Source: UBA8106 sp964569695 (GTDB lineage: Bacteria > Acidobacteriota > Vicinamibacteria > Vicinamibacterales > UBA823). From it: a DNA stretch of 64,000 nucleotides. The notes under the pieces were generated by a model that was not told where the DNA came from, did no database searches, and was given only the letters and a program-made list of their open reading frames with translations. Location: assembly GCA_964569695.1 (NCBI GenBank), contig CAZMUA010000003.1, positions 98,207 through 162,206 on the forward strand, given 5' to 3'. A program made the position numbers and the translations under genes. Positions 17,604 to 26,517 of this stretch are shown in pieces (position 1 is the first letter of the stretch; each line of letters opens with the position of its first letter).

Positions 17604-18842
17604 ATGCATCGCTATCGGGCGTCTTGGCTTCTGCCCATCATCGGACCACCACTTAAGGATGGTTGGGTTGATGTGGATAACGGGCGGATTATCTCCGTCG
17701 GCTGGCCTGATCAGGAGGTACCCGGGTCAGGTAAACCTCTAAATCACAGGGATGATCTGAAGCAAATTGATCTTGGTAGCGTGGCAGTCATGCCTGGATT
17801 GGTTAATGCGCATACCCATCTTGAACTTTCGGCATTGGCTGGTGAAGTTCCAGCTGCATCGGCGATGCCACATTGGGTGGAAGATCTTCTTGCTCGTCGT
17901 ATTGAACTCAAGCCGGACGGCGATGCCTCCATCAGGGAAGCGATTAAACAACTCCGTCAGAGCGGAACCGTACTCGTTGGAGATGTTAGTAACACGTTGG
18001 CGTCATTTAAACCCCTAGTCGATAGTCAGCTTGCAGCAGTGGTCTTTCGCGAAATTATTGGATTCCGCTCTGCTGATGCGGTCAAGCTCGTAGAGCAGGC
18101 TTGTCGTGAGCTGATGGCTTTGGTCACTAATAATCGAGTTCGCACGTCACTCGCGGCTCATGCCCCGTACTCAGTCTCATCGAAAGTCTGCGAGATGATT
18201 CGCTCTACGGTCGATCGTTGGCCTGGTGCACCACGGAGTATTCATCTGGCTGAATCTGTTGAGGAAGTTGACTTCTTGCAGACCGGATCAGGTCCTTGGA
18301 AAGAGTTGCTTATTCGACTCGGCGCTTGGGATTCGGAGTGGACTCCACCAGGTTGTAGCCCAACCGATTTTCTGAGAGCAGTGGGTTGGTTGGACGATCG
18401 TGCAATCGTGGTACATGGTGTCCAACTGAAGTCCGAGGATTTATGCACCTTGGGCGAAGCGGGAGTAACCCTAGTTGCATGTCCGCGTAGCAATGAATGG
18501 ACTGGCGCAGGTCAATCACCGGTGGCAAGTTTCTACGAAGCTGGCGTACGTGTAGCGATTGGGACGGACAGTCTCGCAAGTACCGCAGATCTTAACCTGT
18601 TTACCGAATTAGCTGCTGTCAGGCGATTGGCTCCGGATGTAGCGGGTCGTACAATCCTCGAGAGTGCTACAAGGCAAGGTGCACGGGCACTAGGGTTTGG
18701 AGATGACTACGGATCAATTGAGCTTGGCAAACGAGCAGATTTAATTGCGGTACAGCTTCCCGATATCGTGGAAGATGTGGAAGAATATCTACTAAGTGGC
18801 ATTCAACCTCACCAGGTGCTATGGATTTGTGATCAGCAGTAA
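17604..18842 (+). CDS. Amidohydrolase, likely aminodeoxyfutalosine deaminase (MqnX-like)
   Basis: This is a metal-dependent deaminase of the amidohydrolase superfamily. Metal ligands are visible as His70 and His72 (NAHTHLE), then a His in RSIHLAES, one in VVHGVQL and the Asp in IGTDSLAS. The relatives are chlorohydrolase/SAH-deaminase (SsnA/MtaD) type proteins. Because it lies between mqnC and the prenyltransferase, the best guess is the MqnX step, removing the amino group of aminofutalosine to give futalosine. That substrate is inferred from position, not from the sequence alone. The futalosine hydrolase (MqnB) that would follow is not in the window. Confidence 0.8.
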   Translation: MHRYRASWLLPIIGPPLKDGWVDVDNGRIISVGWPDQEVPGSGKPLNHRDDLKQIDLGSVAVMPGLVNAHTHLELSALAGEVPAASAMPHWVEDLLARRIELKPDGDASIREAIKQLRQSGTVLVGDVSNTLASFKPLVDSQLAAVVFREIIGFRSADAVKLVEQACRELMALVTNNRVRTSLAAHAPYSVSSKVCEMIRSTVDRWPGAPRSIHLAESVEEVDFLQTGSGPWKELLIRLGAWDSEWTPPGCSPTDFLRAVGWLDDRAIVVHGVQLKSEDLCTLGEAGVTLVACPRSNEWTGAGQSPVASFYEAGVRVAIGTDSLASTADLNLFTELAAVRRLAPDVAGRTILESATRQGARALGFGDDYGSIELGKRADLIAVQLPDIVEDVEEYLLSGIQPHQVLWICDQQ

Positions 18843-18883
18843 TATCTTTCTGTGAGAACTAGTAAGAATGAGGACAGAAGATA

Positions 18884-19738
18884 ATGTTTGAACGCCTGAC
18901 CACCTACGGGTCGTTCATACGATTCAGCCATTCGGTATTTGCATTACCTTTCGCCTTGACTGGGGTTTTATTGGCGTCTAGGCACACTCCTGTGACGATA
19001 ACGACACTACTCTGGATTATTGCTGCAATGGTGTCTGCGCGGGCTGCGGCAATGGGATTTAATCGGCTAGTTGATTCTCGTTACGATGCACTCAACTCAC
19101 GCACAGCCGACAGAGAGATGCCTCGTGGAGTCATTTCAAAACGTGCAGGTGCCGTTTTCGTCATCTTTAGTTCAATAATCTTCATGGCCGTGACTTTTCA
19201 ATTGTCCTGGCTTTGTTTCATCTTATCTCCGGTCGCCCTTAGTATTGTGTTCTGGTATTCACTGGCAAAAAGATACACGGCCTTTACACAACTATTCCTT
19301 GGATTGGCGATGGCTGTAGCACCCATTGGCGGCTGGCTCGCAGCAGGTGGGCGTGGCGGTTTGGAGCCATGGCTTCTTGGTTTGGCGATCGGGGCTTGGG
19401 TTGCTGGCTTCGACGTGCTGTATGCATGTCAGGATTTTGATTTCGATCGAAAATACGGTCTCAGATCGATTCCTGCGCGTTACGGAATTCAGGCAGCGCT
19501 CACTATTTCACGAAGTATGCATGTCATAGCAGTAATGGCTTTAGCATCCCTGGTGATGGTTGTTCCACTTGGCGCTGTTTATTTGACCGGGGTCGCATTT
19601 GTCGGAGCCTTGCTTGCCTATGAACAGTCCCTTGTTAAAGCGAATGATTTATCAAGAATCAAACAAGCCTTCGACCTGAATGGATATGTGGGATTCGTTT
19701 ATCTGTTGATTACCGCGGTGGCGCTATATGTCGACTAA
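18884..19738 (+). CDS. UbiA-family prenyltransferase (menaquinone, MqnP role likely)
   Basis: This is an integral membrane enzyme that attaches a polyprenyl chain to an aromatic acceptor. The two Asp-rich motifs that bind Mg-diphosphate are NRLVDSRYDALN and DVLYACQDFDFD, separated by several hydrophobic helices. The SRTADREMPRG segment is typical of UbiA. Length is 284 residues. Its neighbours are futalosine-pathway genes plus UbiX and UbiD homologues, so the acceptor is more likely 1,4-dihydroxy-6-naphthoate (MqnP) than 4-hydroxybenzoate. The last 11 bases overlap ubiX. Confidence 0.9.
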   Translation: MFERLTTYGSFIRFSHSVFALPFALTGVLLASRHTPVTITTLLWIIAAMVSARAAAMGFNRLVDSRYDALNSRTADREMPRGVISKRAGAVFVIFSSIIFMAVTFQLSWLCFILSPVALSIVFWYSLAKRYTAFTQLFLGLAMAVAPIGGWLAAGGRGGLEPWLLGLAIGAWVAGFDVLYACQDFDFDRKYGLRSIPARYGIQAALTISRSMHVIAVMALASLVMVVPLGAVYLTGVAFVGALLAYEQSLVKANDLSRIKQAFDLNGYVGFVYLLITAVALYVD

Positions 19739-20345
19739 CGAACTGAGGCCGCGAATGGCAGTTGGCATTACTGGAGCTAGCGGCGCAGCATATGCTACCC
19801 GAACTCTGGCCTCACTGTTGTCACGTGGATACCACGTCGAATTAGTCATTACCGAATTCGGTCGTCGACTTATCTTGGACGAGCTTGGTGAACAGACGAA
19901 TCCAGATCAGTTCATGTCATTTCTAACGGAAAGATATGGATCAGAAGTCAGTAGGGGAGAATTGACGGTCTGGAGTAATAAGGATTTAGGCGCTGGCATT
20001 GCGAGTGGCAGCCATCGGTGTGATGGGATGGTAATCGTGCCCTGTTCGATGAAGACGTTAGCCGGAGTCGCCCACGGACTTTCTCGTAGTCTTGTGGAGC
20101 GGGCCGCGGATGTCATGCTCAAGGAAAAGCGACCGCTCGTGATCGTGCCAAGAGAGACGCCAATGAGTTTACCCCAACTTAGGAATATGGTGTTATGTGC
20201 CGAAGCCGGCGCCACTGTTCTACCGGCGATGCCCGCATTTTATCAAGGGCCAAAGACACTGGATGATCTCGCTGATTTCATTGCCGGTAAGATTTTGGGT
20301 GCGCTCGGATTAGATCAAGATCTTTACCAGCCATGGAAGGAATAA
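19728..20345 (+). CDS. ubiX: Flavin prenyltransferase UbiX (MqnM role)
   Basis: UbiX joins dimethylallyl phosphate to FMN to make the prenylated FMN used by UbiD enzymes. The flavin-binding start VGITGASGAAYATR, the central GSHRCDGMVIVPCSMKTLAGVA and the C-terminal LVIVPRETPMSLPQLRNM are diagnostic. Length is 205 residues. It overlaps the prenyltransferase gene by 11 bases and ubiE by 13, so the three are clearly one operon. It would serve the UbiD-type enzyme encoded at 13148. Confidence 0.94.
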   Translation: MSTNELRPRMAVGITGASGAAYATRTLASLLSRGYHVELVITEFGRRLILDELGEQTNPDQFMSFLTERYGSEVSRGELTVWSNKDLGAGIASGSHRCDGMVIVPCSMKTLAGVAHGLSRSLVERAADVMLKEKRPLVIVPRETPMSLPQLRNMVLCAEAGATVLPAMPAFYQGPKTLDDLADFIAGKILGALGLDQDLYQPWKE

Positions 20346-21070
20346 CACGTCATTCTGGTTCAATACAGAAGAACGCTGCTCGCATTGCAGGCATGTTTGA
20401 TGCGATCGCGCCCCAGTACGATCTCTTAAATAATCTACTAAGCGTTGGAATGGACCGACGATGGAGAGATAAGGCCGTTGAGGTACTACAGTTGGCCGGC
20501 GATGAAACCATGCTTGATCTTTGCACGGGTACAGCTGATCTGGCTTTGACAGCTGTTCGAAGAACCGAGGGATCGCTAAAACAGGTTGTGGGTATTGACT
20601 TTGCTGCAGGGATGCTGAGTCTCGGCCAGGCAAAAGTGCGTCGGAAAGGTCACGAAGATTCCTTGCATCTGGTTCGGGGAGACGCTTCCTCGATACCGCT
20701 GACTACAGCTTCTGTGGACGCAGCAGCTATCGGTTTTGGAATTCGTAACGTGGAGGACCCAGCCGCTGTTTGTGCTGAATTGCGGCGCGTTCTAAATCCA
20801 GGCGGACGCCTGGCGATTCTAGAGTTCGGGTTTCCTTCGCTACCGGTATTGCGGCACGTATACCAGTGGTACTTTACACGCATCTTACCAAGCATTGGAC
20901 ATCTGATCTCACGGCATCCTGAAGCCTACAGTTATCTGCCGGCGTCAGTGAGCTCATTTCTTGTGCCAGAGGCGTTTACTGGATTATTGCGACGAGCAGG
21001 TTTTGATCGTATTCGCGACCTAAGACTCAGCTGCGGAATTGTGCATTTGTATGTCGCTGTAAAGCCATAA
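20333..21070 (+). CDS. ubiE: Demethylmenaquinone methyltransferase UbiE/MenG
   Basis: This SAM-dependent enzyme performs the last step of menaquinone synthesis, C-methylating demethylmenaquinone. Family signatures are MFDAIAPQYDLLNNLLSVGMD near the N-terminus, the SAM motif MLDLCTGTADLAL, and FGIRNVEDPAAVCAELRRVL followed by LAILEFG. Length is 245 residues. It overlaps ubiX by 13 bases and closes the menaquinone block. A hairpin with a short T run overlaps its stop codon, suggesting the operon ends here. Confidence 0.94.
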   Translation: MEGITRHSGSIQKNAARIAGMFDAIAPQYDLLNNLLSVGMDRRWRDKAVEVLQLAGDETMLDLCTGTADLALTAVRRTEGSLKQVVGIDFAAGMLSLGQAKVRRKGHEDSLHLVRGDASSIPLTTASVDAAAIGFGIRNVEDPAAVCAELRRVLNPGGRLAILEFGFPSLPVLRHVYQWYFTRILPSIGHLISRHPEAYSYLPASVSSFLVPEAFTGLLRRAGFDRIRDLRLSCGIVHLYVAVKP

Positions 21071-21078
21071 GGCTTTTT
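21061..21078 (+). terminator. Weak intrinsic terminator after ubiE
   Basis: AAAGCC (21061-21066) and GGCTTT (21071-21076) form a 6-bp stem around ATAA, followed by TT. The stem includes the ubiE stop codon. The T run is short, so termination would be partial. A promoter follows about 30 bases later, which fits an operon boundary. Confidence 0.45.
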
Positions 21079-21108
21079 GTTAGGTCTAGATGTCTAAAAA
21101 GATGTAAT

Positions 21109-21117
21109 TGCTATAAT
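21109..21117 (+). promoter_or_regulatory. Extended -10 promoter for the tonB-like gene
   Basis: TGC followed by a perfect TATAAT (21112-21117) is an extended -10 element. No good -35 is present at the right distance, as is common for this class. Transcription would begin near 21124, only about 8 bases before the ATG at 21132. This may mean that a downstream ATG (21186) is the true start. Confidence 0.5.
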
Positions 21118-21131
21118 TAGAAGATCTACTC

Positions 21132-22217
21132 ATGTATTTTGAGCTTGAAAGTTCTCGGCCGGATACACAAACTGTCGACGGGGCGATGTCGAGGCGAGAA
21201 AGCCTACTTATTTCACTGCTCGCTCATGTGGTGATTCTATTGGCAATTTGGATCGTTCCAACATTGCCGTTTGTACAAGAAGCTGTCAAGCGACGCGCTG
21301 AGGATATGGCGCGTCGACAGGAACAACAGCTGGCACTACAGCGTCAACAAGAAAAAGAGGAACGTCGAATCGTGTTTGTCGAGCCACTCTTCGATATTCT
21401 GTCTCCAACGCCACCTGAACAAGGATTTCTTTCTGATGAAGATCGAGTAGCTCGGGCACCAGAGCGGGCGCTTGAACCGGAGAACTCTCTTCCTTTTGCG
21501 CGTGGCAATTCATTTGCTCCGGTTGTGGCTCCTGAATTATTGGAAGTACCTCGTGGTGATGGGATGGCATCAGAGCCAGCCGAAGGTGAAGATTTTGGCG
21601 AGGAGGAATCAGTAGCAACCGCTTCGTCTGAGGTGAATACTGATAGCTCTGAAGCTTCTAATCAAGACGATAGCAAGCGTGAGTTAGACGGTTCTGAAGA
21701 TACAGGAATTCTTGAGTTTCCAGAGGGACCGAATGAGGTGGCGCGCGCAGCTACCAGCACACCAGAAGTTGGTGAGACAAGGGTGGCACCACCGCTTGCC
21801 GGTGGTTCCCTTGGTGACTCGATTCGAAATATCGAACGGTTTATTGATCAGGAAACCTTCAATAACCCTGGCGGAGGCGAGGGAGAATTTGGTCCGTCGA
21901 TTCAGTTCAATACATACGGTGTGGAATTTGGACCATGGGTTCGTCGTTTCATTGCCCAAATAAAACGTAACTGGATGTTGCCACAAGCGGCGATGACCTT
22001 CAAAGGGCACTCTGTCTTAACATTTAATGTTCATAAGAATGGGGCGCTAACTGACGTAACGGTGCTTGAGCCATCGGTCTATTCATCGTTTAACACTTCT
22101 GCCCGCAATGCCTTGATGGCATCGAATCCGACACAGCCACTGCCGCAAGAATATCCTGTGAACACTGCGTTTTTTACGGTCACTTTCTATTACAATGAAC
22201 CAATTCCAGGCTACTAA
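21132..22217 (+). CDS. TonB-like energy-transducing protein
   Basis: The N-terminal membrane anchor (SLLISLLAHVVILLAIWIV, about 25-43) is followed by a charged Gln/Arg coiled region, a long acidic Glu/Ser-rich linker and a C-terminal TonB-type domain (about 255-355) with WVRRFIAQIKRNWMLP, GHSVLTFNVHKNGALTDV and the YxxA-like SARNALMAS. TonB couples the proton motive force to outer-membrane transporters. The usual Pro-Lys linker is replaced by acidic sequence. No exbB/exbD is nearby, so a TolA-like or other envelope role is possible. The alternative start ATG 21186 (MSRRESLLISLL) would place the membrane helix closer to the N-terminus. Confidence 0.75.
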   Translation: MYFELESSRPDTQTVDGAMSRRESLLISLLAHVVILLAIWIVPTLPFVQEAVKRRAEDMARRQEQQLALQRQQEKEERRIVFVEPLFDILSPTPPEQGFLSDEDRVARAPERALEPENSLPFARGNSFAPVVAPELLEVPRGDGMASEPAEGEDFGEEESVATASSEVNTDSSEASNQDDSKRELDGSEDTGILEFPEGPNEVARAATSTPEVGETRVAPPLAGGSLGDSIRNIERFIDQETFNNPGGGEGEFGPSIQFNTYGVEFGPWVRRFIAQIKRNWMLPQAAMTFKGHSVLTFNVHKNGALTDVTVLEPSVYSSFNTSARNALMASNPTQPLPQEYPVNTAFFTVTFYYNEPIPGY

Positions 22218-22358
22218 TAATTGTTGAGTATGTGTGTCAAACGTGTAATGTTGAAACTGTTTTTCATGGCTCGGTTCGTCCCATTACACTTCCACATTTT
22301 TATTTTTCCCGCTGAGTTGTTTGATTACGACGCGCATTAGGGATCTTGGGGTTAATAC

Positions 22359-23300
22359 GTGGACCTAAAGATGTCGTCGCGGCTTGTTGCTATCGTTGGA
22401 CCAACGGCGACCGGCAAGAGTGAACTTGCGATAGCTCTAGCGGAATACCTCGACGGTGAGATCGTTAGCTGCGATTCAACCGCTGTATATCGTGGTTTTG
22501 ATATTGGCACTGACAAAGTTCCGATTGAAAGGCGACAAGGCGTTCCACACCACTTGATTGATGTTGCAGATCCTTATGAATCTTACTCGGCGGCTCGATA
22601 TGCGACTGAGGCATCGGCAGTGGTACGTGCGATCGTTAACCGAGGACGTCTACCAATTCTGGTTGGCGGTAGCGGTTTGTATTACCGAGCATTAACTAGG
22701 GGTTTATTTCCGGGTCCGAGTCGTGATGCGGCGCTTCGGAACAGGTTGGAACGAATTTCCGAAAGGCGAGGTGTTGAACACCTTCATCGAATGGTTGGTC
22801 GGGTTGATCCGGACTCGGCTTGTCGAATTCAAGTACGTGATGAGAGGCGACTAATTAGAGCACTTGAAGTGTACTACTTGACTGGTAAATCTTTGACCGC
22901 ACACTTTGCTGAAACGCGTTCACCTCTTTCTGATTTCATAGTCATAGGTATTGGTTTGCGACAGTCGCGAGAGCAAACTGCGGCTAAGGTGGCTCAACGG
23001 GTAGAGGAACAGTTTGCTGCTGGTTTGCTTGATGAGATTCATTTGCTACGCGCGCGTGGTGTGCCTGACACGGCCCCACCATTTGGCGGAATGGTTTATC
23101 GGCAGGCGCTGGCGTTTCTGAATGGTTTTGGCGACGAGGCCAGTACACGAGAACTCATCGTGCGTGAGAATCAACGTTACGCGCGGCGCCAGTTGATTTG
23201 GTTCAGGAAAGAGCCTAATCTACAGTGGATTCAGGTTGAGAACGATCCAGCACTGACATTTATCAAATCTAAGCAAATAATTCATGCTCTTGAAGATTAG
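22359..23300 (+). CDS. miaA: tRNA dimethylallyltransferase MiaA
   Basis: MiaA adds a dimethylallyl group to A37 of tRNAs that read codons starting with U. The P-loop VGPTATGKSELA and the following IVSCDSTAVYRGFDIGTDK are in the right place. Here DSTAVYR stands where most MiaA proteins have DSMQVYR, with the catalytic Asp kept. The QRYARRQLIWFR motif closes the core. GTG 22359 has GGGG about 7 bases upstream; ATG 22371 is the alternative start. Length is 313 residues. The 141 bases before it contain no clear promoter that I can defend. Confidence 0.93.
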   Translation: MDLKMSSRLVAIVGPTATGKSELAIALAEYLDGEIVSCDSTAVYRGFDIGTDKVPIERRQGVPHHLIDVADPYESYSAARYATEASAVVRAIVNRGRLPILVGGSGLYYRALTRGLFPGPSRDAALRNRLERISERRGVEHLHRMVGRVDPDSACRIQVRDERRLIRALEVYYLTGKSLTAHFAETRSPLSDFIVIGIGLRQSREQTAAKVAQRVEEQFAAGLLDEIHLLRARGVPDTAPPFGGMVYRQALAFLNGFGDEASTRELIVRENQRYARRQLIWFRKEPNLQWIQVENDPALTFIKSKQIIHALED

Positions 23301-23357
23301 GGTGATGTTTTAATGGGTTCCTGCCAGCCTATCCTATGATCCTCCCGACGTAACCAC

Positions 23358-24533
23358 GTGTCTTCAGAATCTCAGCGATACCTCCGTGCAATCATGATTG
23401 TCCTTGATGGCGCTGGTATTGGAGCGTTGCCCGATGCGGGTCTTTATGGTGACGAGCATAGCAATACGATCGGTAATGTTGCGAAGCGGGTGTCATTGGC
23501 AATACCGACGCTTCGAGCCCTTGGGCTGGGTTCTCTCGTAGAACTAGGTGGTTCCAGGCCAGCGAGGCCGCAGGCTGCAATCGGTAAAATGGCCGAAGTG
23601 TCAGCGGGAAAGGACTCTGTGACAGGACATTGGGAATTAATGGGCGTTACTACGACGCGTGCTTTTCCAGTGTTTCCGAATGGTTTTCCTGAATCGAGTA
23701 TTCATGAATTCGAACAGAAAATTGGGCGGTCAGTTATGGGTAATGTTGCTGCCTCTGGAACGGAAATTATCAAGAAACTTGGTGCAGAACATCTATCAAC
23801 GGGCTCACCCATTGTATATACGTCGGCCGATAGCGTCTGCCAAATAGCTGCACACGAAGATGTTATTCCAGTGGACTTACTGTACCGGTTTTGTGAAACG
23901 GCCTACGATGTTATGGTTGAAGGAATTGGAGTCGGTCGAGTTATAGCGCGACCGTTCACTGGACCGATTGGTTCGTTTCGACGGACAGCTCAGCGTCGGG
24001 ATTTTGCCCAGCCTCCTTCAGGATTAACGCTGCTAGACCGTGTGCATGCAGAAGGTCTACCTGTGGTGGCTATTGGGAAGGTAAGTGACTTGTTTGCTGG
24101 TCGAGGAATTTCCGAGTCGGTACATACAGACTGCGATGATGAAGTGATGACAGCGTTGAATAGCGGTATGAGAAAAACGACTCGCGGACTGCTTGTTGCA
24201 AATTGTGTCGATTTCGATACGGTTTATGGACACCGTAATGACGTAGTTGGTTATGCGGCTAATCTCGAGCGTTTCGATAGGCACTTACTGGAACTTTTAC
24301 CATGTGTGGGACCCAATGATTTATTGGTAATTACGGCAGATCACGGTAATGACCCCACGACACCAGGCAGTGACCATTCTCGCGAGTATGTACCACTTTT
24401 GGTTGTTGGAAGGAAAATCAGAAACATTGACCTAGGCGTGCGTCATTCATTTGCTGATGTTGGCCAGACATTGTCTCAAGCGTTGGGTGTTCCCTCGGTG
24501 GATTCTGGCGATAGTTTTATTGACGCCTTGTGA
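23358..24533 (+). CDS. deoB: Phosphopentomutase DeoB
   Basis: DeoB interconverts ribose-1-phosphate and ribose-5-phosphate (and the deoxy forms) in nucleoside salvage. It belongs to the alkaline phosphatase superfamily. The first metal site is IMIVLDGAGIGALPDA, and the phosphorylated Thr lies in KDSVTGHWELMG. The second metal cluster is in LVITADHGNDPTTPGSDHSRE. Length (391) is normal. GTG 23358 is the only start that preserves the N-terminal metal motif with a short leader. No ribosome site is obvious. Confidence 0.94.
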   Translation: MSSESQRYLRAIMIVLDGAGIGALPDAGLYGDEHSNTIGNVAKRVSLAIPTLRALGLGSLVELGGSRPARPQAAIGKMAEVSAGKDSVTGHWELMGVTTTRAFPVFPNGFPESSIHEFEQKIGRSVMGNVAASGTEIIKKLGAEHLSTGSPIVYTSADSVCQIAAHEDVIPVDLLYRFCETAYDVMVEGIGVGRVIARPFTGPIGSFRRTAQRRDFAQPPSGLTLLDRVHAEGLPVVAIGKVSDLFAGRGISESVHTDCDDEVMTALNSGMRKTTRGLLVANCVDFDTVYGHRNDVVGYAANLERFDRHLLELLPCVGPNDLLVITADHGNDPTTPGSDHSREYVPLLVVGRKIRNIDLGVRHSFADVGQTLSQALGVPSVDSGDSFIDAL

Positions 24534-24614
24534 TTGATGTTCGCGGTTTGAAAGTTGCCATGTCTACTTTTCAAGTGAGTTAGCGCTAAACTTTTACAGA
24601 GAAGCTATTTATAT

Positions 24615-25655
24615 ATGTCTACGATTCGTCAAGAACTCGAAACAAGAGAACAAGAATATTTGGCTCCTCAGGCAGCGAAAAGCGCTGAGAGTCGTGGACG
24701 ACTGAGACCAGAAGCAGAGGATCCAATTAGGCCAGCGTATCAGCGTGATCGTGACCGGATAATACACTGTAAAGCTTTTCGTCGTTTAAAACATAAGACC
24801 CAGGTGTTTTTTGCGCCAACCGGTGATCATTATCGAACTCGTCTTACCCATACGTTAGAGGTATCACAGATTGCTCGCACAATTGCGAAAGTCCTGAAGT
24901 TGCACGAGGAACTTACTGAGGCTATCACTCTTGGTCATGACCTTGGCCATACACCATTTGGTCATGCGGGAGAACGCGTACTGAGAGATCTAATACCGGG
25001 CGGATTTAACCATTATGAACAGAGCCTTCGTATTGTTGACCATCTCGAAAACAACGGCGATGGGTTGAATTTAACATGGGAAGTCCGCGATGGAATCGCT
25101 AAACACTCTAAGGGAAAGCGAGGGGCACCGGTTGGTGCAGACTTGTCTAACCGTGCAGCTGCCTTAGAAGGTCAAGTCGCAAGAGTGGCAGACATTATCG
25201 CTTATGTGAATCATGATATTGATGATGCAATACGAGCCAGTATTTTACGCATGGATGATTTGCCAACCGAGGCTGTCGATTTACTTGGACACAGTTCGTC
25301 TGAGCGAATTGGCCGGTTGGTTTCCAATACTATTCGTGAAACCATGGCTGCCGGATTGGATGAAATTCGAATGAGTGACAACGTACTCGAAGCCCTATTA
25401 AATCTTCGGGCGTTTCTTTTTGAAACAGTTTATGAGGATAGTCTGGCAACTATAGAGTTTCGAAAAGCTGCTGGCATTTTAGGAGGTTTGTGGGAAAAAA
25501 TTCATGAAGATCCTGAAGAATTTCTCGTTCGCCATGTCATGGAGTCTGATGGGGTGGATGCAGCCGCGATGGATTTTTTAGCTGGGATGACCGATCGCTT
25601 TGCTATCAACCTGTATGAGAGCCTCTTTATCCCTAGGCCATGGGTCGAAACATAA
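24615..25655 (+). CDS. Deoxyguanosinetriphosphate triphosphohydrolase-like protein
   Basis: This HD-domain phosphohydrolase is related to Dgt, which removes triphosphate from dNTPs. The HD metal ligands are visible as the His of RLTHTLEVSQIAR, the HD pair in LGHDLGHTPFGHAGE and a later Asp in HDIDDAIRAS. The RIIHCKAFRRLKHKTQVF start is characteristic of the shorter (type 2) Dgt subgroup; length is 346 residues. It probably tunes the dNTP pool, but the substrate preference of this subgroup is not settled. A promoter-like element lies just past its end. Confidence 0.88.
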   Translation: MSTIRQELETREQEYLAPQAAKSAESRGRLRPEAEDPIRPAYQRDRDRIIHCKAFRRLKHKTQVFFAPTGDHYRTRLTHTLEVSQIARTIAKVLKLHEELTEAITLGHDLGHTPFGHAGERVLRDLIPGGFNHYEQSLRIVDHLENNGDGLNLTWEVRDGIAKHSKGKRGAPVGADLSNRAAALEGQVARVADIIAYVNHDIDDAIRASILRMDDLPTEAVDLLGHSSSERIGRLVSNTIRETMAAGLDEIRMSDNVLEALLNLRAFLFETVYEDSLATIEFRKAAGILGGLWEKIHEDPEEFLVRHVMESDGVDAAAMDFLAGMTDRFAINLYESLFIPRPWVET

Positions 25656-25665
25656 TGAGGTTTCA

Positions 25666-25674
25666 TGCTAAAAT
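25666..25674 (+). promoter_or_regulatory. Extended -10 promoter for the DUF177-rpmF-fab operon
   Basis: TGC plus TAAAAT (25669-25674) forms an extended -10 about 40 bases before the DUF177 start. The -35 region (around 25646) does not resemble TTGACA. It resembles the extended -10 elements before the tonB-like gene and rpsT. Confidence 0.4.
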
Positions 25675-25713
25675 TCACGGTTGGCTTTTGATTAAAGACC
25701 CCACAAGTGCCTT

Positions 25714-26235
25714 ATGTATTTAGATTTACGAGATGTATCTGAAAAGAGTGAGCGTTTTGAGCGCACGTACGCAGCGTCCGCATTTACATCAGCTAAGGAG
25801 GATTATCTCGTAAAGGATGACGTGTCACTAGCCTTTGATGTCAGAAAAACTCAAGAGAAGTATCACTTGGTGGGTCGGTTGGTTACAAGTATTGATTTAA
25901 TTTGCTGTCGTTGTTTGGAAGCATATCCGAGGGCCGTTGACAGTGCTTTTGATCTCCTATATTTCCCTCAGGTGCGTAACAATGGAGATGGCGAGTTTGA
26001 AGTGGAAGAAGCGGCTTTGGCTGTTGCTTTTTACCGCGACGAAGAAATAGATCTTGGACAGTTAGTACGCGAGCAATTATATCTATTACTACCTATGAAA
26101 CCTTTGTGTGTAGAAAACTGCCTTGGTCTTTGTCCAATTTGTGGGATAAATCTAAATCGAGATAATTGTCAATGTTCTACTACTTGGCACGACTCTCGAC
26201 TGGCGGATCTGAAGTCAGTGCTCGATAAGAGATGA
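25714..26235 (+). CDS. DUF177 (YceD) family protein linked to L32 and rRNA
   Basis: YceD/DUF177 proteins are encoded with ribosomal protein L32 in most bacteria and, in plants and E. coli, have been tied to 23S rRNA accumulation. The core motif ICCRCLEAYPRAVD (about 66-80) and a C-terminal Cys cluster, CVENCLGLCPICGINLNRDNC, are typical. Length is 173 residues. rpmF begins 36 bases downstream, as expected. The molecular activity of the family is not known. Confidence 0.9.
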   Translation: MYLDLRDVSEKSERFERTYAASAFTSAKEDYLVKDDVSLAFDVRKTQEKYHLVGRLVTSIDLICCRCLEAYPRAVDSAFDLLYFPQVRNNGDGEFEVEEAALAVAFYRDEEIDLGQLVREQLYLLLPMKPLCVENCLGLCPICGINLNRDNCQCSTTWHDSRLADLKSVLDKR

Positions 26236-26271
26236 GGAAATTATTTAAAACCTTAAGATGAGGAACTCACG

Positions 26272-26454
26272 ATGCCAAATCCGAAACGACGACATTCGAA
26301 AGCACGAACGGCAAAGAGGCGGACTCACGACGCGCTCCGTTCAGCTAATGCAGGTGAGTGTCCACAGTGCCATGAAATGAAGTTGCCCCATCAAGTTTGT
26401 CCGCACTGCGGATTTTATAAGGGGCGTCAGGTTCGCGAGGTCGACGAAGTATAA
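26272..26454 (+). CDS. rpmF: 50S ribosomal protein L32
   Basis: L32 is a small protein of the large ribosomal subunit. The start MPNPKRRHSKARTAKRR is diagnostic, and the four cysteines in ECPQC and VCPHCG make this the zinc-binding (C+) form. Length is 60 residues. A GATGAGGAACTCACG leader supplies a ribosome site. In many genomes plsX and fabH lie between rpmF and fabD; here fabD follows directly after 63 bases. Confidence 0.97.
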   Translation: MPNPKRRHSKARTAKRRTHDALRSANAGECPQCHEMKLPHQVCPHCGFYKGRQVREVDEV

Positions 26455-26517
26455 CTAAGCGGATATTCCATATACGGATTAGCTAGTGAAATATCCCCTT
26501 GAGCGGTTATTTTATTG

